Source: Flavobacterium nitrogenifigens
GTDB lineage: Bacteria > Bacteroidota > Bacteroidia > Flavobacteriales > Flavobacteriaceae
Reading direction: 5' to 3'
NCBI RefSeq assembly: GCF_003254565.1
Contig: NZ_QJRI01000177.1
Location: 124,001 to 188,000 of the forward strand
Length of the DNA: 64,000 bases
Part shown: one piece after another, positions 26,791-36,914 of the stretch
Numbering within the stretch: the first letter of the stretch is position 1
How the letters are laid out: every line of letters starts with the position of its first letter
Position numbers and translations under genes: made by a program
The notes under the pieces: generated by a model
What the model saw: only the letters and a program-made list of their open reading frames with translations
What the model was told of the DNA's origin: nothing
Databases searched by the model: none

Positions 26791-29700
26791 ATGAAACGAA
26801 TTTTACTTGTACTTTTTTTGACACTATCGGCATCTTGCTATTCACAAGAAAACTGTAACAACGGAATAGATGACGATGGAGATGGAAAGATCGATTTAAA
26901 TGACGAAGACTGCACTTGTAATAAAACTGCTTCAATTTTATCGAATTCTTCTTTTGAAGAAAAAACGAATTGTCCTCAAAATTATGATGACATTCCAACA
27001 AGCACTTATTGGACAAAAGGAACGATCCCATCCCCAGATTATTTAAATAAAGACTGCTATCTTTTTAGTACTATTTACAGCAAAAATCTTCAAAATTTCC
27101 CCGATGGTAAAGGAATTTTCAGGGCAGTGTACAAAAACAATAAAAAAGAATATATCGCTACAAAATTATCAAGCCTATTAAGTGCCGGAACAAACTATCA
27201 GTTAACACTGAATATTGCTACATTGATGAGTACCGAAACAAATAATCTAAGTAAACGTTTTGATTTTAATTTCTTAGCTCCTACTTACGTGACACTTTAT
27301 GGATGCAACAATAAAGATAATTTACCATTAAATACCACTTCAGATCCAAACTCGTTTGACTCATCCTGGATTGAAATTGGAAAAGTTTTATACCAACCTC
27401 AGACTGCTTGGGGAGAAATAACAATTAATTTTACTACAAGCATTGCTATTAACGCAATAATGCTTGGACCAGAAAAAATATTGCCTCCATCATTTAACAC
27501 GGACTATGAACCTTCTTTCTTATATGATAATTTAAAATTAAATACTGCTGAAAATTTTGGTGTAACTATTGTTCAAAGTGGCAATTTCTGCAATAATGAT
27601 TTACTATTGACTGCTAACCTGACTAAAACCATGAGTTCAGCAACAACTTTTCAATGGTATAAAAATGGAATAGCAATAAATGGAGCAACTAATAAAATTT
27701 ATGCGATTTCTTCAGTCAAAACAAATCTGGGAGAATATGCAGTAAAAGTTACAGATGAAAATGATTGTTTCATAAGTCCAAAATTAACCATAAACAATTC
27801 AATTCTTAATCCTTCTGTAACAGTAACCCAGCCTACTTGTCAAGATACAAATGGCTACATCAAAGTTAACGAACCAGGAATCGAATATAGTTTTGATAAA
27901 GGTTTGCCTTTTCTTTCAGATGATAACTATGTTACAAAAGATTTGGTTTGGCAAGCAAATGCCAACTTTGCTACAAAAGAATATGGTAAATATTATGTTC
28001 AGACAAGAACTGCTTCGGGTTGTATTTCTACACCTACAATTGTAACAATTAATCCTCCAATATTACTAGACCGCCCTACATTTTCGATTATTCAACCAAC
28101 TTGCAACTCTGGTGGAACTATTACTATCACTACCCCAGGATCACAATTTAGCTTTGATGATGGTTTGACTTGGGAAAACAGTGCTACTAAAACAAACTTA
28201 CCTACTGGAACTTATTTACTTAAAATAAAAAACAGTAGCGGATGTGAATCCTATTCTCAAAGCGTCTTGCTTTTTCCGTCCTATATTAATTCTCCAAACT
28301 ATACTTTAACCCATCCTACCTGTAATCAAGGTGGTACTATTACTATTACTAGCCCCGCATCAGAATATAGTTTTGATAATGGAGAAACATGGACAATAAA
28401 TCCAATGGCAACCAATTTACCTTCTGGTTATTACAATGTTAGAATTAAAGATCAATTTGGATGTATATCGAAGCCTTATTTTAATCAAATTTATTTAAAT
28501 TCATTTTCTAAACCATATCCGGAAGTTAAAGTTACTCAACCAAAAACTTGTAGTAATACCGGAAGCATTGTTTTTTCAAAGACTTCATATGAATATAGTA
28601 TTGACAACGGACAAACGTGGCAAAAAACACCTGCCTTTAACAATTTACGACCTGGTAATTACGTAGTTAAAACAAAAAATGGACAAGGTTGTGAGTCCGA
28701 ATTCTATCCAGTTAAAATAAATTTTTATTTATCTAAACCAACTTATACCACAATAAATCCTACATGTACAACAAACGGCAGTATTACTATTACCAGCTCG
28801 GCATCTGAATATAGTTTTGATAATGGAGAAACATGGACAACAAATCCAACAGCGGATAATTTACCTGCGGGTTCTTATAATATTAGAATTAAAAATGAGT
28901 TAGGCTGTGAATCTAATGATGCATATGTCTATTTACCTGCTTTCTATCTTAATGAACCTACATACAAAATAATAAATCCCAATTGTGAAACAGAATCAAA
29001 ATGGGGTATTTTAATTACAACCCCTGCAACATCTTATAGTTTTGACGGTGGATTAACATGGAGTCCAAGCCCAAGCATTTCTAATTTAGATTATGGAACT
29101 TACTTCTTGAAAATAAAAAATTCTTTAGGCTGTGAATCAAATTATGCAATTGCCAATATAAGTAATGCTTACTATTTAGAACGACCTAAATTTTCAGTTG
29201 TTCAACCTACTTGTACCACTCCAGGACGTGTTACCATAACCACTCCAGCTGCATTTTATAGTTTTGATGATGGAGCAACATGGGGTACGGATCCAAATCT
29301 TACTAAATATCCTAATGGTGCCGTAAGTGGCTTTCTTAGGATTAAAAATAAAATAGGCTGTATAAGTGAAAATGATTGGTTTAGTCTTAACCCCAATTTC
29401 CTTAATACCCCTACCTATACAATAGTGCAACCAACGACTTGTGACAGTAATGCTACAGGAAGTATTACTATTACGACACCGGCTGCCTTATATAGCTTTG
29501 ATGGTGGTTTAAATTGGAGCACTAACCCTACAGCTTCAAATCTTCCTGTAGGATTTAAATATCAGTTAAAAATAAAAAACAACGAAGGATGTGAATCAGG
29601 AAACCTTGTAGTTGAATTCACTCCTGTTAGATTAAAAGAGGTCGATTACAAAGCTACTTCCCCTAGCTGTGGCAAAGGAGGTTCTATTACAATTACTACA

Positions 29701-32640
29701 CCAGCACCATTTTACAGTTTTGACGGTGGTGAGACTTGGGGCACAAATCCAACTGCTTCAAATTTACCACTTGGTTTTTATTATCCTAAAATAAAAAATG
29801 AATCTGGATGCATCTCAGAAACACTTTATTCTGTGAATTTCACTGAAGAATATTTATCTAATTTTAACATACAAGTCACTCAACCTACCTGTGAATCAAA
29901 GAATAAAGGAAGTATCACAATAGATCCACTATTTGATCAATATAGCTTTGATGGTGGTAGAACCTGGAGTCAATACAATACAGCCACAAATTTATCTCCT
30001 GGTAATTATTCCATAGTCGTTAAAAATAATTTAGGTTGTGAGTCCTGGTGGAGAGTTGCAACACTTTATGATTTTTACTTGCCTAAACCTGATTACACTA
30101 CAACCCCTCCTACATGCGAAGGAGCAAGTATTACAATAATTACTCCAGCTGCCTCATACAGTTTTGATAATGGAGAAAATTGGACAACTAACCCAACAGC
30201 TGTGAATTTAGATGAAGGATATCATTTTATTATTGTGAAAAATGAATTAGGCTGTCAATCATACCCGCTAGGTGTTTATATATCTAAATTTTATCTTAAT
30301 GAACCTTTATTTACATTTACTCAACCTAATTGTGAAATTTTTGGAAGTATAAAATTTACCTCTTCAGCCTCGCAATATAGTATTGACAATGGCGATACTT
30401 GGACTACAAATCCATTAATTTCAAATTTAAAACCAGGGAATTATTATTTAAAAATTAAGGATGAGTTTGGATGTGAATCCAATTCAAAATATATTTCACT
30501 TAATGACTTAAATCCTGCACCTGAACAACCAAATATTGTAGTACAGCAACCAAGCAGCTGTACCTCGGCAATGGCATACATTTTAGTAACTACAAACGCT
30601 TACCAATATAGTTTTGATGATGGAATAACATGGTCTACTAACTCTCAAGTCGGCAAAACAATTCCCGGTGATTATTTCGTTAGAATTAGAAATAGCGCAA
30701 CAGGCTGTCCATCACCTTCTACTAAAGCGATAATTAATCCTGCTTTAGATGCTGTAAAAGTTCCAACTTATACCGTTTCGCAGCCCATCAGCTGTACAAA
30801 TCCTTTTGGAACGGTCACAATAACAACTTTAGCTTCAAAATATAGTTTTGACAATGGAATAACTTGGAAAACAAGTCCAGATTCTGAAAATCTAGCTGTT
30901 GGAAATTATAAAATTAAAATTCAAAATGCCGCCGGATGTGAATCCGAAGCTGTTTCGATTACCATAAATGCTCCTACAGATTACCCAGCTATTCCAACAA
31001 ACAGTATAATCCAACCTAATTGTAATAATAGCCAAGGAAAAATAACCATTCTTACTACAGCATCAGAATATAGTTTTGATAACGGTCTAAACTGGTCTAA
31101 TAATGCAACATCGACATTTTTAAATCCAGGTGAATATTATTTAAAAATTAAAAATGCCAATGGGTGTGTTTCTGAACCAGTAAGAACCACTATAATAGCT
31201 TTTGTTAATTCTATACCATTACCTGAAAATGCAAATCCTAAAATCTTCTGCATTCAGGAAAATGCAACTTTAGACAATATTCAAATGATCGGAAACAATA
31301 TAAAATGGTATAATGCTCAAACTGGCGGAACTCCTTTGGTCAATACAACATTACTCCAAAATGATGGAGCTTATTTTGCATCACAAACTATAGATGGGTG
31401 TGAGAGTTTAAGAGTTCCTATATCCGTTACGATTCAGAATACATTAACACCAACTGGAAATGCCAATCAACAATTTTGTACAGGACAAAACCCAACAATT
31501 GCAAATCTTGACGTAACCGGAACTTTAATAAAATGGTACGATGCACTAACCAATGGAAAGTTATTAGCAGAAACAACAAATCTGGAAAACGGTAAAACGT
31601 ATTACGCATCTCAAACAGAAAACAGTTGCGAAAGTCCAAGATTTGGAGTTACAGTATCAATTGTAAATACTCCGTCTGCCCCATCAGGAAATGGAACCCA
31701 GGAATTTTGTAAAAATGAAAACCCAACATTGGAAGACATTCAAATGACTGAACAAAATTTAAAGTGGTACGATACCCATTTTTCAGCAGCTCCTCTGCCT
31801 AATACAACTTTATTAGAAAATGATCGAACGTATTACGCTTCACAAACAATTGGATGTGAAAGCGACAGGACTCCAATTTTGGTAAAAGTCTATAATACAC
31901 CTTTGCCAACTGGAAATAATAATCAACAATTTTGCATCGATGAAATTGCAACCATAGAAGATCTTAGGATAACTGGAACTGCACTAAAATGGTATAGCGC
32001 GTCAATAAATGGAAATATTTTACAAGAAACAGATTTATTACAAAATGGAAAGTATTATGTGACACAAACTCTAAACAACTGCGAAAGCGAAAGATTACCT
32101 ATTACTGTAAAAGTACAAGACACACCAATTCCAATTGCCGATTCTCCACAGCAATTCTGTATTCAGAAAAATGTAAAAATTAGTGATATTGCAATAAATG
32201 GTCAAAATATCAAATGGTATGAAAGTTCTACCTCTACAGGTAAATTATCAGAATCGACTCCATTAGAAAATGGAATTACGTACTATGCTTCTCAAACAAT
32301 CAGTAATTGTGAAAGCGACAGAATTCCTGTAACAATAAGTATTCTAGAAGCAACAGCTGGAAATTGTATTCATTTGGTTAATGAACTTCCTTATCCAAAA
32401 TTCTTTACGCCAAATGGCGATGGCTTTAATGACACTTGGACAATCGACCCTGATTATTTGGCTCCTAATTCGTCTATTAGAATATTCGATCGATACGGAA
32501 AATTAATTAAAGAATTGGCATTAAACACTTCTTGGAACGGAACTTATCTCGGAAATCAACAACCAGCTTCAGACTATTGGTTTACCGTCACTAGAATAAA
32601 CGGAACAGAGTATAGAGGACATTTTTCTTTAAAAAGATAA
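26791..32640 (+). CDS. Giant secreted repeat protein with T9SS type-B (gliding-motility-associated) C-terminal domain
   Basis: The 1949-residue protein has a signal peptide (LLVLFLTLSASCYSQ) and an acidic, calcium-site-like NGIDDDGDGKIDLNDEDC at about 24-41. A non-repeated region of about 300 residues follows. Then come 15 degenerate repeats of about 75 residues (347-1461; pattern YSFDNGxTW..NLPxGxYxxxIKNxxGC). Five Ig-like repeats of about 70 residues come next (1482-1853; pattern QFC..NPT...LKWY...TYYASQT..CES). The C-terminus (1871-1949) starts FFTPNGDGFNDTW and is the type-B sorting domain used for secretion by the type IX system. It is likely a surface or secreted adhesin (inference). 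A good promoter and terminator frame it as a single gene. Confidence 0.9.
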   Translation: MKRILLVLFLTLSASCYSQENCNNGIDDDGDGKIDLNDEDCTCNKTASILSNSSFEEKTNCPQNYDDIPTSTYWTKGTIPSPDYLNKDCYLFSTIYSKNLQNFPDGKGIFRAVYKNNKKEYIATKLSSLLSAGTNYQLTLNIATLMSTETNNLSKRFDFNFLAPTYVTLYGCNNKDNLPLNTTSDPNSFDSSWIEIGKVLYQPQTAWGEITINFTTSIAINAIMLGPEKILPPSFNTDYEPSFLYDNLKLNTAENFGVTIVQSGNFCNNDLLLTANLTKTMSSATTFQWYKNGIAINGATNKIYAISSVKTNLGEYAVKVTDENDCFISPKLTINNSILNPSVTVTQPTCQDTNGYIKVNEPGIEYSFDKGLPFLSDDNYVTKDLVWQANANFATKEYGKYYVQTRTASGCISTPTIVTINPPILLDRPTFSIIQPTCNSGGTITITTPGSQFSFDDGLTWENSATKTNLPTGTYLLKIKNSSGCESYSQSVLLFPSYINSPNYTLTHPTCNQGGTITITSPASEYSFDNGETWTINPMATNLPSGYYNVRIKDQFGCISKPYFNQIYLNSFSKPYPEVKVTQPKTCSNTGSIVFSKTSYEYSIDNGQTWQKTPAFNNLRPGNYVVKTKNGQGCESEFYPVKINFYLSKPTYTTINPTCTTNGSITITSSASEYSFDNGETWTTNPTADNLPAGSYNIRIKNELGCESNDAYVYLPAFYLNEPTYKIINPNCETESKWGILITTPATSYSFDGGLTWSPSPSISNLDYGTYFLKIKNSLGCESNYAIANISNAYYLERPKFSVVQPTCTTPGRVTITTPAAFYSFDDGATWGTDPNLTKYPNGAVSGFLRIKNKIGCISENDWFSLNPNFLNTPTYTIVQPTTCDSNATGSITITTPAALYSFDGGLNWSTNPTASNLPVGFKYQLKIKNNEGCESGNLVVEFTPVRLKEVDYKATSPSCGKGGSITITTPAPFYSFDGGETWGTNPTASNLPLGFYYPKIKNESGCISETLYSVNFTEEYLSNFNIQVTQPTCESKNKGSITIDPLFDQYSFDGGRTWSQYNTATNLSPGNYSIVVKNNLGCESWWRVATLYDFYLPKPDYTTTPPTCEGASITIITPAASYSFDNGENWTTNPTAVNLDEGYHFIIVKNELGCQSYPLGVYISKFYLNEPLFTFTQPNCEIFGSIKFTSSASQYSIDNGDTWTTNPLISNLKPGNYYLKIKDEFGCESNSKYISLNDLNPAPEQPNIVVQQPSSCTSAMAYILVTTNAYQYSFDDGITWSTNSQVGKTIPGDYFVRIRNSATGCPSPSTKAIINPALDAVKVPTYTVSQPISCTNPFGTVTITTLASKYSFDNGITWKTSPDSENLAVGNYKIKIQNAAGCESEAVSITINAPTDYPAIPTNSIIQPNCNNSQGKITILTTASEYSFDNGLNWSNNATSTFLNPGEYYLKIKNANGCVSEPVRTTIIAFVNSIPLPENANPKIFCIQENATLDNIQMIGNNIKWYNAQTGGTPLVNTTLLQNDGAYFASQTIDGCESLRVPISVTIQNTLTPTGNANQQFCTGQNPTIANLDVTGTLIKWYDALTNGKLLAETTNLENGKTYYASQTENSCESPRFGVTVSIVNTPSAPSGNGTQEFCKNENPTLEDIQMTEQNLKWYDTHFSAAPLPNTTLLENDRTYYASQTIGCESDRTPILVKVYNTPLPTGNNNQQFCIDEIATIEDLRITGTALKWYSASINGNILQETDLLQNGKYYVTQTLNNCESERLPITVKVQDTPIPIADSPQQFCIQKNVKISDIAINGQNIKWYESSTSTGKLSESTPLENGITYYASQTISNCESDRIPVTISILEATAGNCIHLVNELPYPKFFTPNGDGFNDTWTIDPDYLAPNSSIRIFDRYGKLIKELALNTSWNGTYLGNQQPASDYWFTVTRINGTEYRGHFSLKR
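27829..31173 (+). repeat. Fifteen in-frame SprB-like protein repeats
   Basis: This part of the giant gene encodes 15 copies of a unit with a Q-P-T-C start, a strand of the ITITTPA type, YSFDNGxTW, and an ending in IKNxxGCES. Copies are about 51-58 residues of conserved core plus a linker. They are degenerate at DNA level, so they are old duplications. Each carries two cysteines, one near the start and one at the end. Confidence 0.85.
31234..32349 (+). repeat. Five Ig-like protein repeats
   Basis: Five units each hold a QFC-like start, LKWYDA or similar in the middle, TYYASQT, and CES near the end. The pattern fits bacterial Ig-like domains that often precede the type-B sorting domain. They differ clearly from the 15 upstream repeats. 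Confidence 0.8.
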
Positions 32641-32651
32641 TCAGTTATAGC

Positions 32652-32684
32652 AAAAAAGGTTCGTACTTAAACGAACCTTTTTTT
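32652..32684 (+). terminator. Rho-independent terminator of the repeat-protein gene
   Basis: A 13-bp perfect stem (32652-32664 with 32671-32683) with a 6-base loop is followed by T-rich sequence, 11 bases after the stop. Confidence 0.85.
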
Positions 32685-32757
32685 ATTTAAAACTTTATAA
32701 TATAATGCATTACCAATTCTACTAGAATAACTATTACTTTTATCATGATTCCTAAAT

Positions 32758-33417
32758 TTACATTTGGCCTTTCTTTTTCAAACTCCTATATTTCAAATAA
32801 GAATAAGCTATAGGCACAATTGCTATAGCAAAAACAATTGTCAAAAACACTTTAGCGAAAATAGAACTGTCAAAAATCAAACTTCCCAAAATAATGATCA
32901 ACCCAGCAATAAACCAAAGTTTTCCAGCAAATAAGTGTGTCGTTTTCCAGACTTCTTGATTTTCTAAAGTCCACGGTGTCTTAATTCCGACAAAATAATT
33001 GGGCCTTATCACTTTAAAATAGTTTCCTAAAATCATAAACAAAGCGCCAGCCAAAACGAAAATAAAACTTGGGCTCGAAATAGTTTGACTTTTTGTACTG
33101 TAAATAATAAATAAAGCTAAAAGCGACATAAATAAAACCAAAACAAATTTAAGCTGATACAATTTTCCTCCCATTAAAGAAATTCTTTTCTTAGGATCAA
33201 TCTTTGTGATAACAGATAAGACGATATAAGTTAAAACTGGAAGCATAAAAAGCATTGCAATCAAAGTCAATTTATTTCCCCAGCCATCTATTTCTCCTCT
33301 AGAATTCCAGTGAATAGGAACTATCTCAGGCAGACTTTTCCAAACTGCAGCTAAATAAACACAAGGAATCAAAACAATCCCAATTAAAGGAAGCTCTTTT
33401 TTAAATTCTAAATTCAT
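32758..33417 (-). CDS. SdpI-family membrane protein (DUF1648 plus SdpI domain)
   Basis: The 219-residue protein has about six membrane helices. An N-terminal DUF1648 domain contains LPEIVPIHWNSRGEIDGWGNK. The C-terminal SdpI part contains NYFVGIKTPWTLENQEVWKTTH. In Bacillus subtilis SdpI gives immunity to the SdpC toxin and signals to SdpR. No toxin gene is seen here, so the role is open. It is 3 bases downstream of the ArsR-type gene, forming an sdpRI-like operon. Confidence 0.85.
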   Translation of the reverse strand: MNLEFKKELPLIGIVLIPCVYLAAVWKSLPEIVPIHWNSRGEIDGWGNKLTLIAMLFMLPVLTYIVLSVITKIDPKKRISLMGGKLYQLKFVLVLFMSLLALFIIYSTKSQTISSPSFIFVLAGALFMILGNYFKVIRPNYFVGIKTPWTLENQEVWKTTHLFAGKLWFIAGLIIILGSLIFDSSIFAKVFLTIVFAIAIVPIAYSYLKYRSLKKKGQM

Positions 33418-33420
33418 TTT

Positions 33421-33675
33421 TTATTGTTTAAAGGTTAGTATCCATTGCAAAACATCTTCCATTATGGTGGTATTGATGGAGTAAATGATGAATTGCCCGT
33501 TTTTTTCAGATGTAATTAAATCAGCTCTTTTTAAAATGTCTAAATGATGAGAAATACTTGGTTTAGAAATATTAAAAGCATCAGCAATCTCTCCTGCCGA
33601 CATATCTTTTTGCTTTAAAAGATCCAGAATCTCTCTTCTAGTCGCATCATTTAATGCTTTAAAAATATCATTCAT
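33421..33675 (-). CDS. ArsR-family repressor (SdpR-like)
   Basis: The 84-residue winged-helix protein starts MNDIFKALNDATRREILDLL, like SdpR. Recognition region: MSAGEIADAFNISKPSISHHLDIL. I chose the ATG at 33675 because an in-frame TTG at 33696 lies inside the operator and -7 element. No metal-binding cysteines are present, which argues against an arsenic or metal sensor. It likely represses its own operon with the SdpI-like membrane protein, which may relieve repression by holding SdpR at the membrane as in B. subtilis (inference). Confidence 0.87.
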   Translation of the reverse strand: MNDIFKALNDATRREILDLLKQKDMSAGEIADAFNISKPSISHHLDILKRADLITSEKNGQFIIYSINTTIMEDVLQWILTFKQ

Positions 33676-33685
33676 TACATTTATA

Positions 33686-33724
33686 TATTTAGACAAATAT
33701 CTAAATACTTTTTAAACAAACAAA
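33686..33724 (-). promoter_or_regulatory. Promoter and overlapping operator of the sdpR-sdpI-like operon
   Basis: On the minus strand, TTTG (33721-33724), a 19-base spacer and GATATTTG (33694-33701) form a near-consensus promoter. A 22-bp inverted repeat with 8-base arms TATTTAGA and TCTAAATA (33686-33707, 6-base spacer) covers the -7 element. This is the layout expected for autorepression by an ArsR-type protein. Confidence 0.65.
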
Positions 33725-33727
33725 AAA

Positions 33728-33756
33728 AAAGCAGTAATTTTTTACATTACTGCTTT
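33728..33756 (-). terminator. Rho-independent terminator of the MHS transporter gene
   Basis: The arms AAAGCAGTAAT (33728-33738) and ATTACTGCTTT (33746-33756) form an 11-bp stem, followed on the minus strand by a T-run. Confidence 0.85.
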
Positions 33757-33779
33757 CAAATATTTTAAATGGAATTTAT

Positions 33780-35057
33780 TTAAAACTTATGTTCGTCTTT
33801 GCTAATTACCAAAAATGAAACTAAAGATATAAGTGCAGCTGTAACCAAATAATACCCCACATAACTCACATCATAAGTCTTAGCTAGCCAAATCGCAATC
33901 ATTGGCGCAAATGCAGCGCCTAGGATTCCTGCCATATTGAACGTTAATGACGCTCCAGAATAACGAACGTTCGTCGGAAACAATTCGGAAAGAAAAGTTC
34001 CCAAAGGGCCATATGTAAATCCCATCAAAGACATTCCGATACAGGCAAATAAAGCAACCAATGGAATATTACCTTCTTTCAGGAAAAACGAAAAGAAAAA
34101 TCCAAAAACCGCAATAGCTGCTGTCGCCGCTATAAGCATTTTGCGACGTCCGATTTTATCTGCAACGACTGCCGAAACCGGAATAAAAAGTGCAAAAAAT
34201 AATACTGAGAATAATTGAATCAATAACCCGTCTCTTTTTACAATTCCTAAATCTGACGTTGCCCAGCTTAGAGTGAAAACTGTCATTAAATAGAAAACCA
34301 AAAATGTTGTAATCGCGGCAAAAGTTCCGAAGATCAATTGATTTTTATAAGATTTCACCAATTCTAAAAATGGCACTTTTACTTCTTCTTCATGCTTTTT
34401 AGCTTCTTCAAATGAAGGTGTTTCGGTAATTTTTGTTCGAATATAAAAACCAACAATTACCAAAAGTGCGCTGGCAATGAAAGGAATTCTCCATCCATAA
34501 CTCATAAAATCTTCATTACTCATCGAATCAGTAAGCAATAGAAAAGTTCCGCCTGAAAGTAACAATCCGATTGGCGCGCCTAATTGCGGAAACATTCCGT
34601 ACCAAGCACGTTTATTTGGTGGCGCATTCTCAATGGCAAGCAAAACAGCTCCTCCCCATTCTCCTCCTAAACCAACACCTTGTCCGAATCGGCAAAGCAT
34701 CAATAATAATGGAGCGGCGACACCAATACTTTCATAACTTGGCAGAAAACCAATTGTAACGGTAGAAATTCCCATGGTCAACAAAGCAGCAACAAGAGTA
34801 AATTTACGTCCGATTTTATCTCCGTAATGTCCAAAAAATGCAGAACCTAACGGACGAGATAAAAAGGCTATAGAAAAAGTCGCTAAAGATTCTAGAGTCG
34901 CCATCGTCGAATCTGAACTTGGAAAAAATAATTGTGGAAAAACCAATACGGCAGCATTGGCATAAATATAAAAATCAAAAAATTCGATTGTAGTGCCAAT
35001 AAGGCTTCCAAAAAGAACATGTTTTAAAGAGTTCTTTTTATTCGGGTTATTTTTCAT
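33780..35057 (-). CDS. MFS transporter of the metabolite:H+ symporter (MHS) type
   Basis: The 425-residue inner-membrane protein has 12 hydrophobic segments. Family motifs: SLIGTTIEFFDFYIYANAA, SRPLGSAFFGHYGDKIGRK and the central RFGQGVGLGGEWGGAVLLA. These place it with MHS proteins such as ProP and ShiA, which import compatible solutes or organic acids with protons. The substrate cannot be named. I use the ATG at 35057; an upstream in-frame TTG at 35084 adds nine unlikely residues. It is a single gene with its own terminator. Confidence 0.87.
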   Translation of the reverse strand: MKNNPNKKNSLKHVLFGSLIGTTIEFFDFYIYANAAVLVFPQLFFPSSDSTMATLESLATFSIAFLSRPLGSAFFGHYGDKIGRKFTLVAALLTMGISTVTIGFLPSYESIGVAAPLLLMLCRFGQGVGLGGEWGGAVLLAIENAPPNKRAWYGMFPQLGAPIGLLLSGGTFLLLTDSMSNEDFMSYGWRIPFIASALLVIVGFYIRTKITETPSFEEAKKHEEEVKVPFLELVKSYKNQLIFGTFAAITTFLVFYLMTVFTLSWATSDLGIVKRDGLLIQLFSVLFFALFIPVSAVVADKIGRRKMLIAATAAIAVFGFFFSFFLKEGNIPLVALFACIGMSLMGFTYGPLGTFLSELFPTNVRYSGASLTFNMAGILGAAFAPMIAIWLAKTYDVSYVGYYLVTAALISLVSFLVISKDEHKF

Positions 35058-35324
35058 GAAAAATGATGTCTTTTTTATTTGCAAAAATAGAGTTTCATTA
35101 TTAAAAATTCATATTTACATAAATTACTTTTACAACTACTTTATATTTTTAACAAATTATCTAAATTTTCAATTTTCAACAATCTTACAAAATCAAAATT
35201 TAAAACACTGATTACAACGCTTTTAAAAACATCAGAAAAAAATCAAATCTTAAGCAATTGTTAATAGCGTTTTTAACTGTATATTTTCATTAAATTTACA
35301 GCTGTCAAAAATAAATTATAAATT

Positions 35325-36914
35325 ATGCCTACCGACTGTATCAGCTTTCAATCTTCTGGATATTTCTCTAAACTAATGCAGGATTATTTAGATCAAAAAC
35401 CAGAATTAAAACCGCTGTACAATAATTTTCCAGTCTTAGAAAATTTCGAAAAACAAATTGCTGAAAAATCAGCCAATTTTGACCACAGCAACCGAACAGT
35501 GTTGGTTGACACTTTGCATAAGCAATATCAAAACATTGAAATTTCTGATTTAACAAGACAGAATATTTCGCTTTTAGCACTCGAAAATACTTTTACCATT
35601 ACCACTGGTCACCAACTGAATTTATTCAGCGGACCATTATATTTTTTATATAAAATTATTTCAACAATTAATTTAACTAAAGAATTAAAATCAAAATACC
35701 CTTCGTACAATTTTGTTCCAGTTTACTGGATGGCGACAGAAGATCACGATTTTGAAGAAATTAATTATTTTAATTTTAAAGGAAAAAAAATTCGATGGAA
35801 TGCCGAAAGCACTGGTCCAGTCGGAAGACTTGCAACTGATGGTTTAGAAGATTTATTTGAAATTTACTCTCAGGAATTAGGTTCAAGCACAAATGCAAAT
35901 TCACTGAAAAAGCTTTTTGAAGATGCTTATCTAAAACATTCAAATCTAGCAGATGCAACCCGTTATTTAGCAAATACACTTTTCGCTAGCTATGGCTTAG
36001 TAATTATAGATGCAGATGATGCCGATTTGAAACGTGCTTTTATTCCGTATGCAAAAGAAGAATTAGAAAATCAGACTTCGTTTAAAGAAGTTCAAAAATC
36101 AATTGAAGAGCTTGCCGAATATACCGTTCAGGTAAATCCGCGCGAAATCAATTTATTCTATATTGAAGATAAACTGCGCGAAAGAATCATTTTTGAAAAT
36201 GACAAATATTGGGTTAACAATACCCGAATTTCATTTTCTAAGGAAGAAATTCTAAAACTTTTGGAAAGCAATCCTGAAAAATTCAGTCCAAACGTAATTA
36301 TGCGTCCATTATATCAAGAAATTATTCTACCTAATCTTTGCTACATTGGCGGAGGCGGAGAAATTGCTTATTGGTTAGAACTGAAAGCCTTTTTTGATGC
36401 CGTAAATATTACTTTTCCGATATTATTAGTCCGAAATTCAGTTCTTCTAGCAACCGAAAAGCAATCTAAAAAAGCTGATAATTTAAATTTAACTTGGAAA
36501 GATTTATTCAGCAAATCAGAGAATTTAATCAATGAGATTACTCATAAACTTTCTCCATTTCCTATAGATTTAACTCCTCAAAAAGAAGCCCTTGAAAAAC
36601 AGTTTAGCTATCTTTTTGAATTGGCTGAAAAAACAGACAAATCTTTCACAGGAGCTGTAAAAGCACAAGAAGTAAAACAAAAGAAAGGTTTAGAAAATCT
36701 AGAAAAGCGTTTATTAAAAGCACAAAAAAGAAAACTGGCTGATCAATTGGAACGTGTTACCGATTTGCAATGTGAATTATTTCCAAACAATAGCCTTCAA
36801 GAACGCCAAGCTAATTTCTCTGAATTTTATTTAGAAAAAGGAGAACAATTGATTCCACTTTTAATTCAGAAATTAAAGCCTTTAGAACATAATTTTGACA
36901 TCATAATAATCTAA
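35325..36914 (+). CDS. bshC: BshC, putative cysteine-adding enzyme of bacillithiol synthesis
   Basis: The 529-residue cytoplasmic protein begins MPTDCISFQSSGYFSKLM and carries the BshC block TTGHQLNLFSGPLYFLYKII and VYWMATEDHDFEEINYF. A coiled-coil stretch lies near residues 420-480 (AVKAQEVKQKKGLENLEK). BshC joins cysteine to glucosaminyl-malate, the last step of bacillithiol synthesis. bshA and bshB are not in the window. Length is normal for the family. It stands alone with about 240 gene-free bases upstream, where I see no clear element. Confidence 0.93.
   Translation: MPTDCISFQSSGYFSKLMQDYLDQKPELKPLYNNFPVLENFEKQIAEKSANFDHSNRTVLVDTLHKQYQNIEISDLTRQNISLLALENTFTITTGHQLNLFSGPLYFLYKIISTINLTKELKSKYPSYNFVPVYWMATEDHDFEEINYFNFKGKKIRWNAESTGPVGRLATDGLEDLFEIYSQELGSSTNANSLKKLFEDAYLKHSNLADATRYLANTLFASYGLVIIDADDADLKRAFIPYAKEELENQTSFKEVQKSIEELAEYTVQVNPREINLFYIEDKLRERIIFENDKYWVNNTRISFSKEEILKLLESNPEKFSPNVIMRPLYQEIILPNLCYIGGGGEIAYWLELKAFFDAVNITFPILLVRNSVLLATEKQSKKADNLNLTWKDLFSKSENLINEITHKLSPFPIDLTPQKEALEKQFSYLFELAEKTDKSFTGAVKAQEVKQKKGLENLEKRLLKAQKRKLADQLERVTDLQCELFPNNSLQERQANFSEFYLEKGEQLIPLLIQKLKPLEHNFDIIII

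Noticed and set aside
27829..31173. Regularly spaced repeats that could suggest a CRISPR array
   Set aside because: The units are about 200 bases, degenerate, and stay in one long reading frame; they are protein repeats.
32758..33675. Toxin/immunity (cannibalism) system
   Set aside because: Only SdpR- and SdpI-like genes are present; no SdpA, SdpB or SdpC gene is seen nearby.
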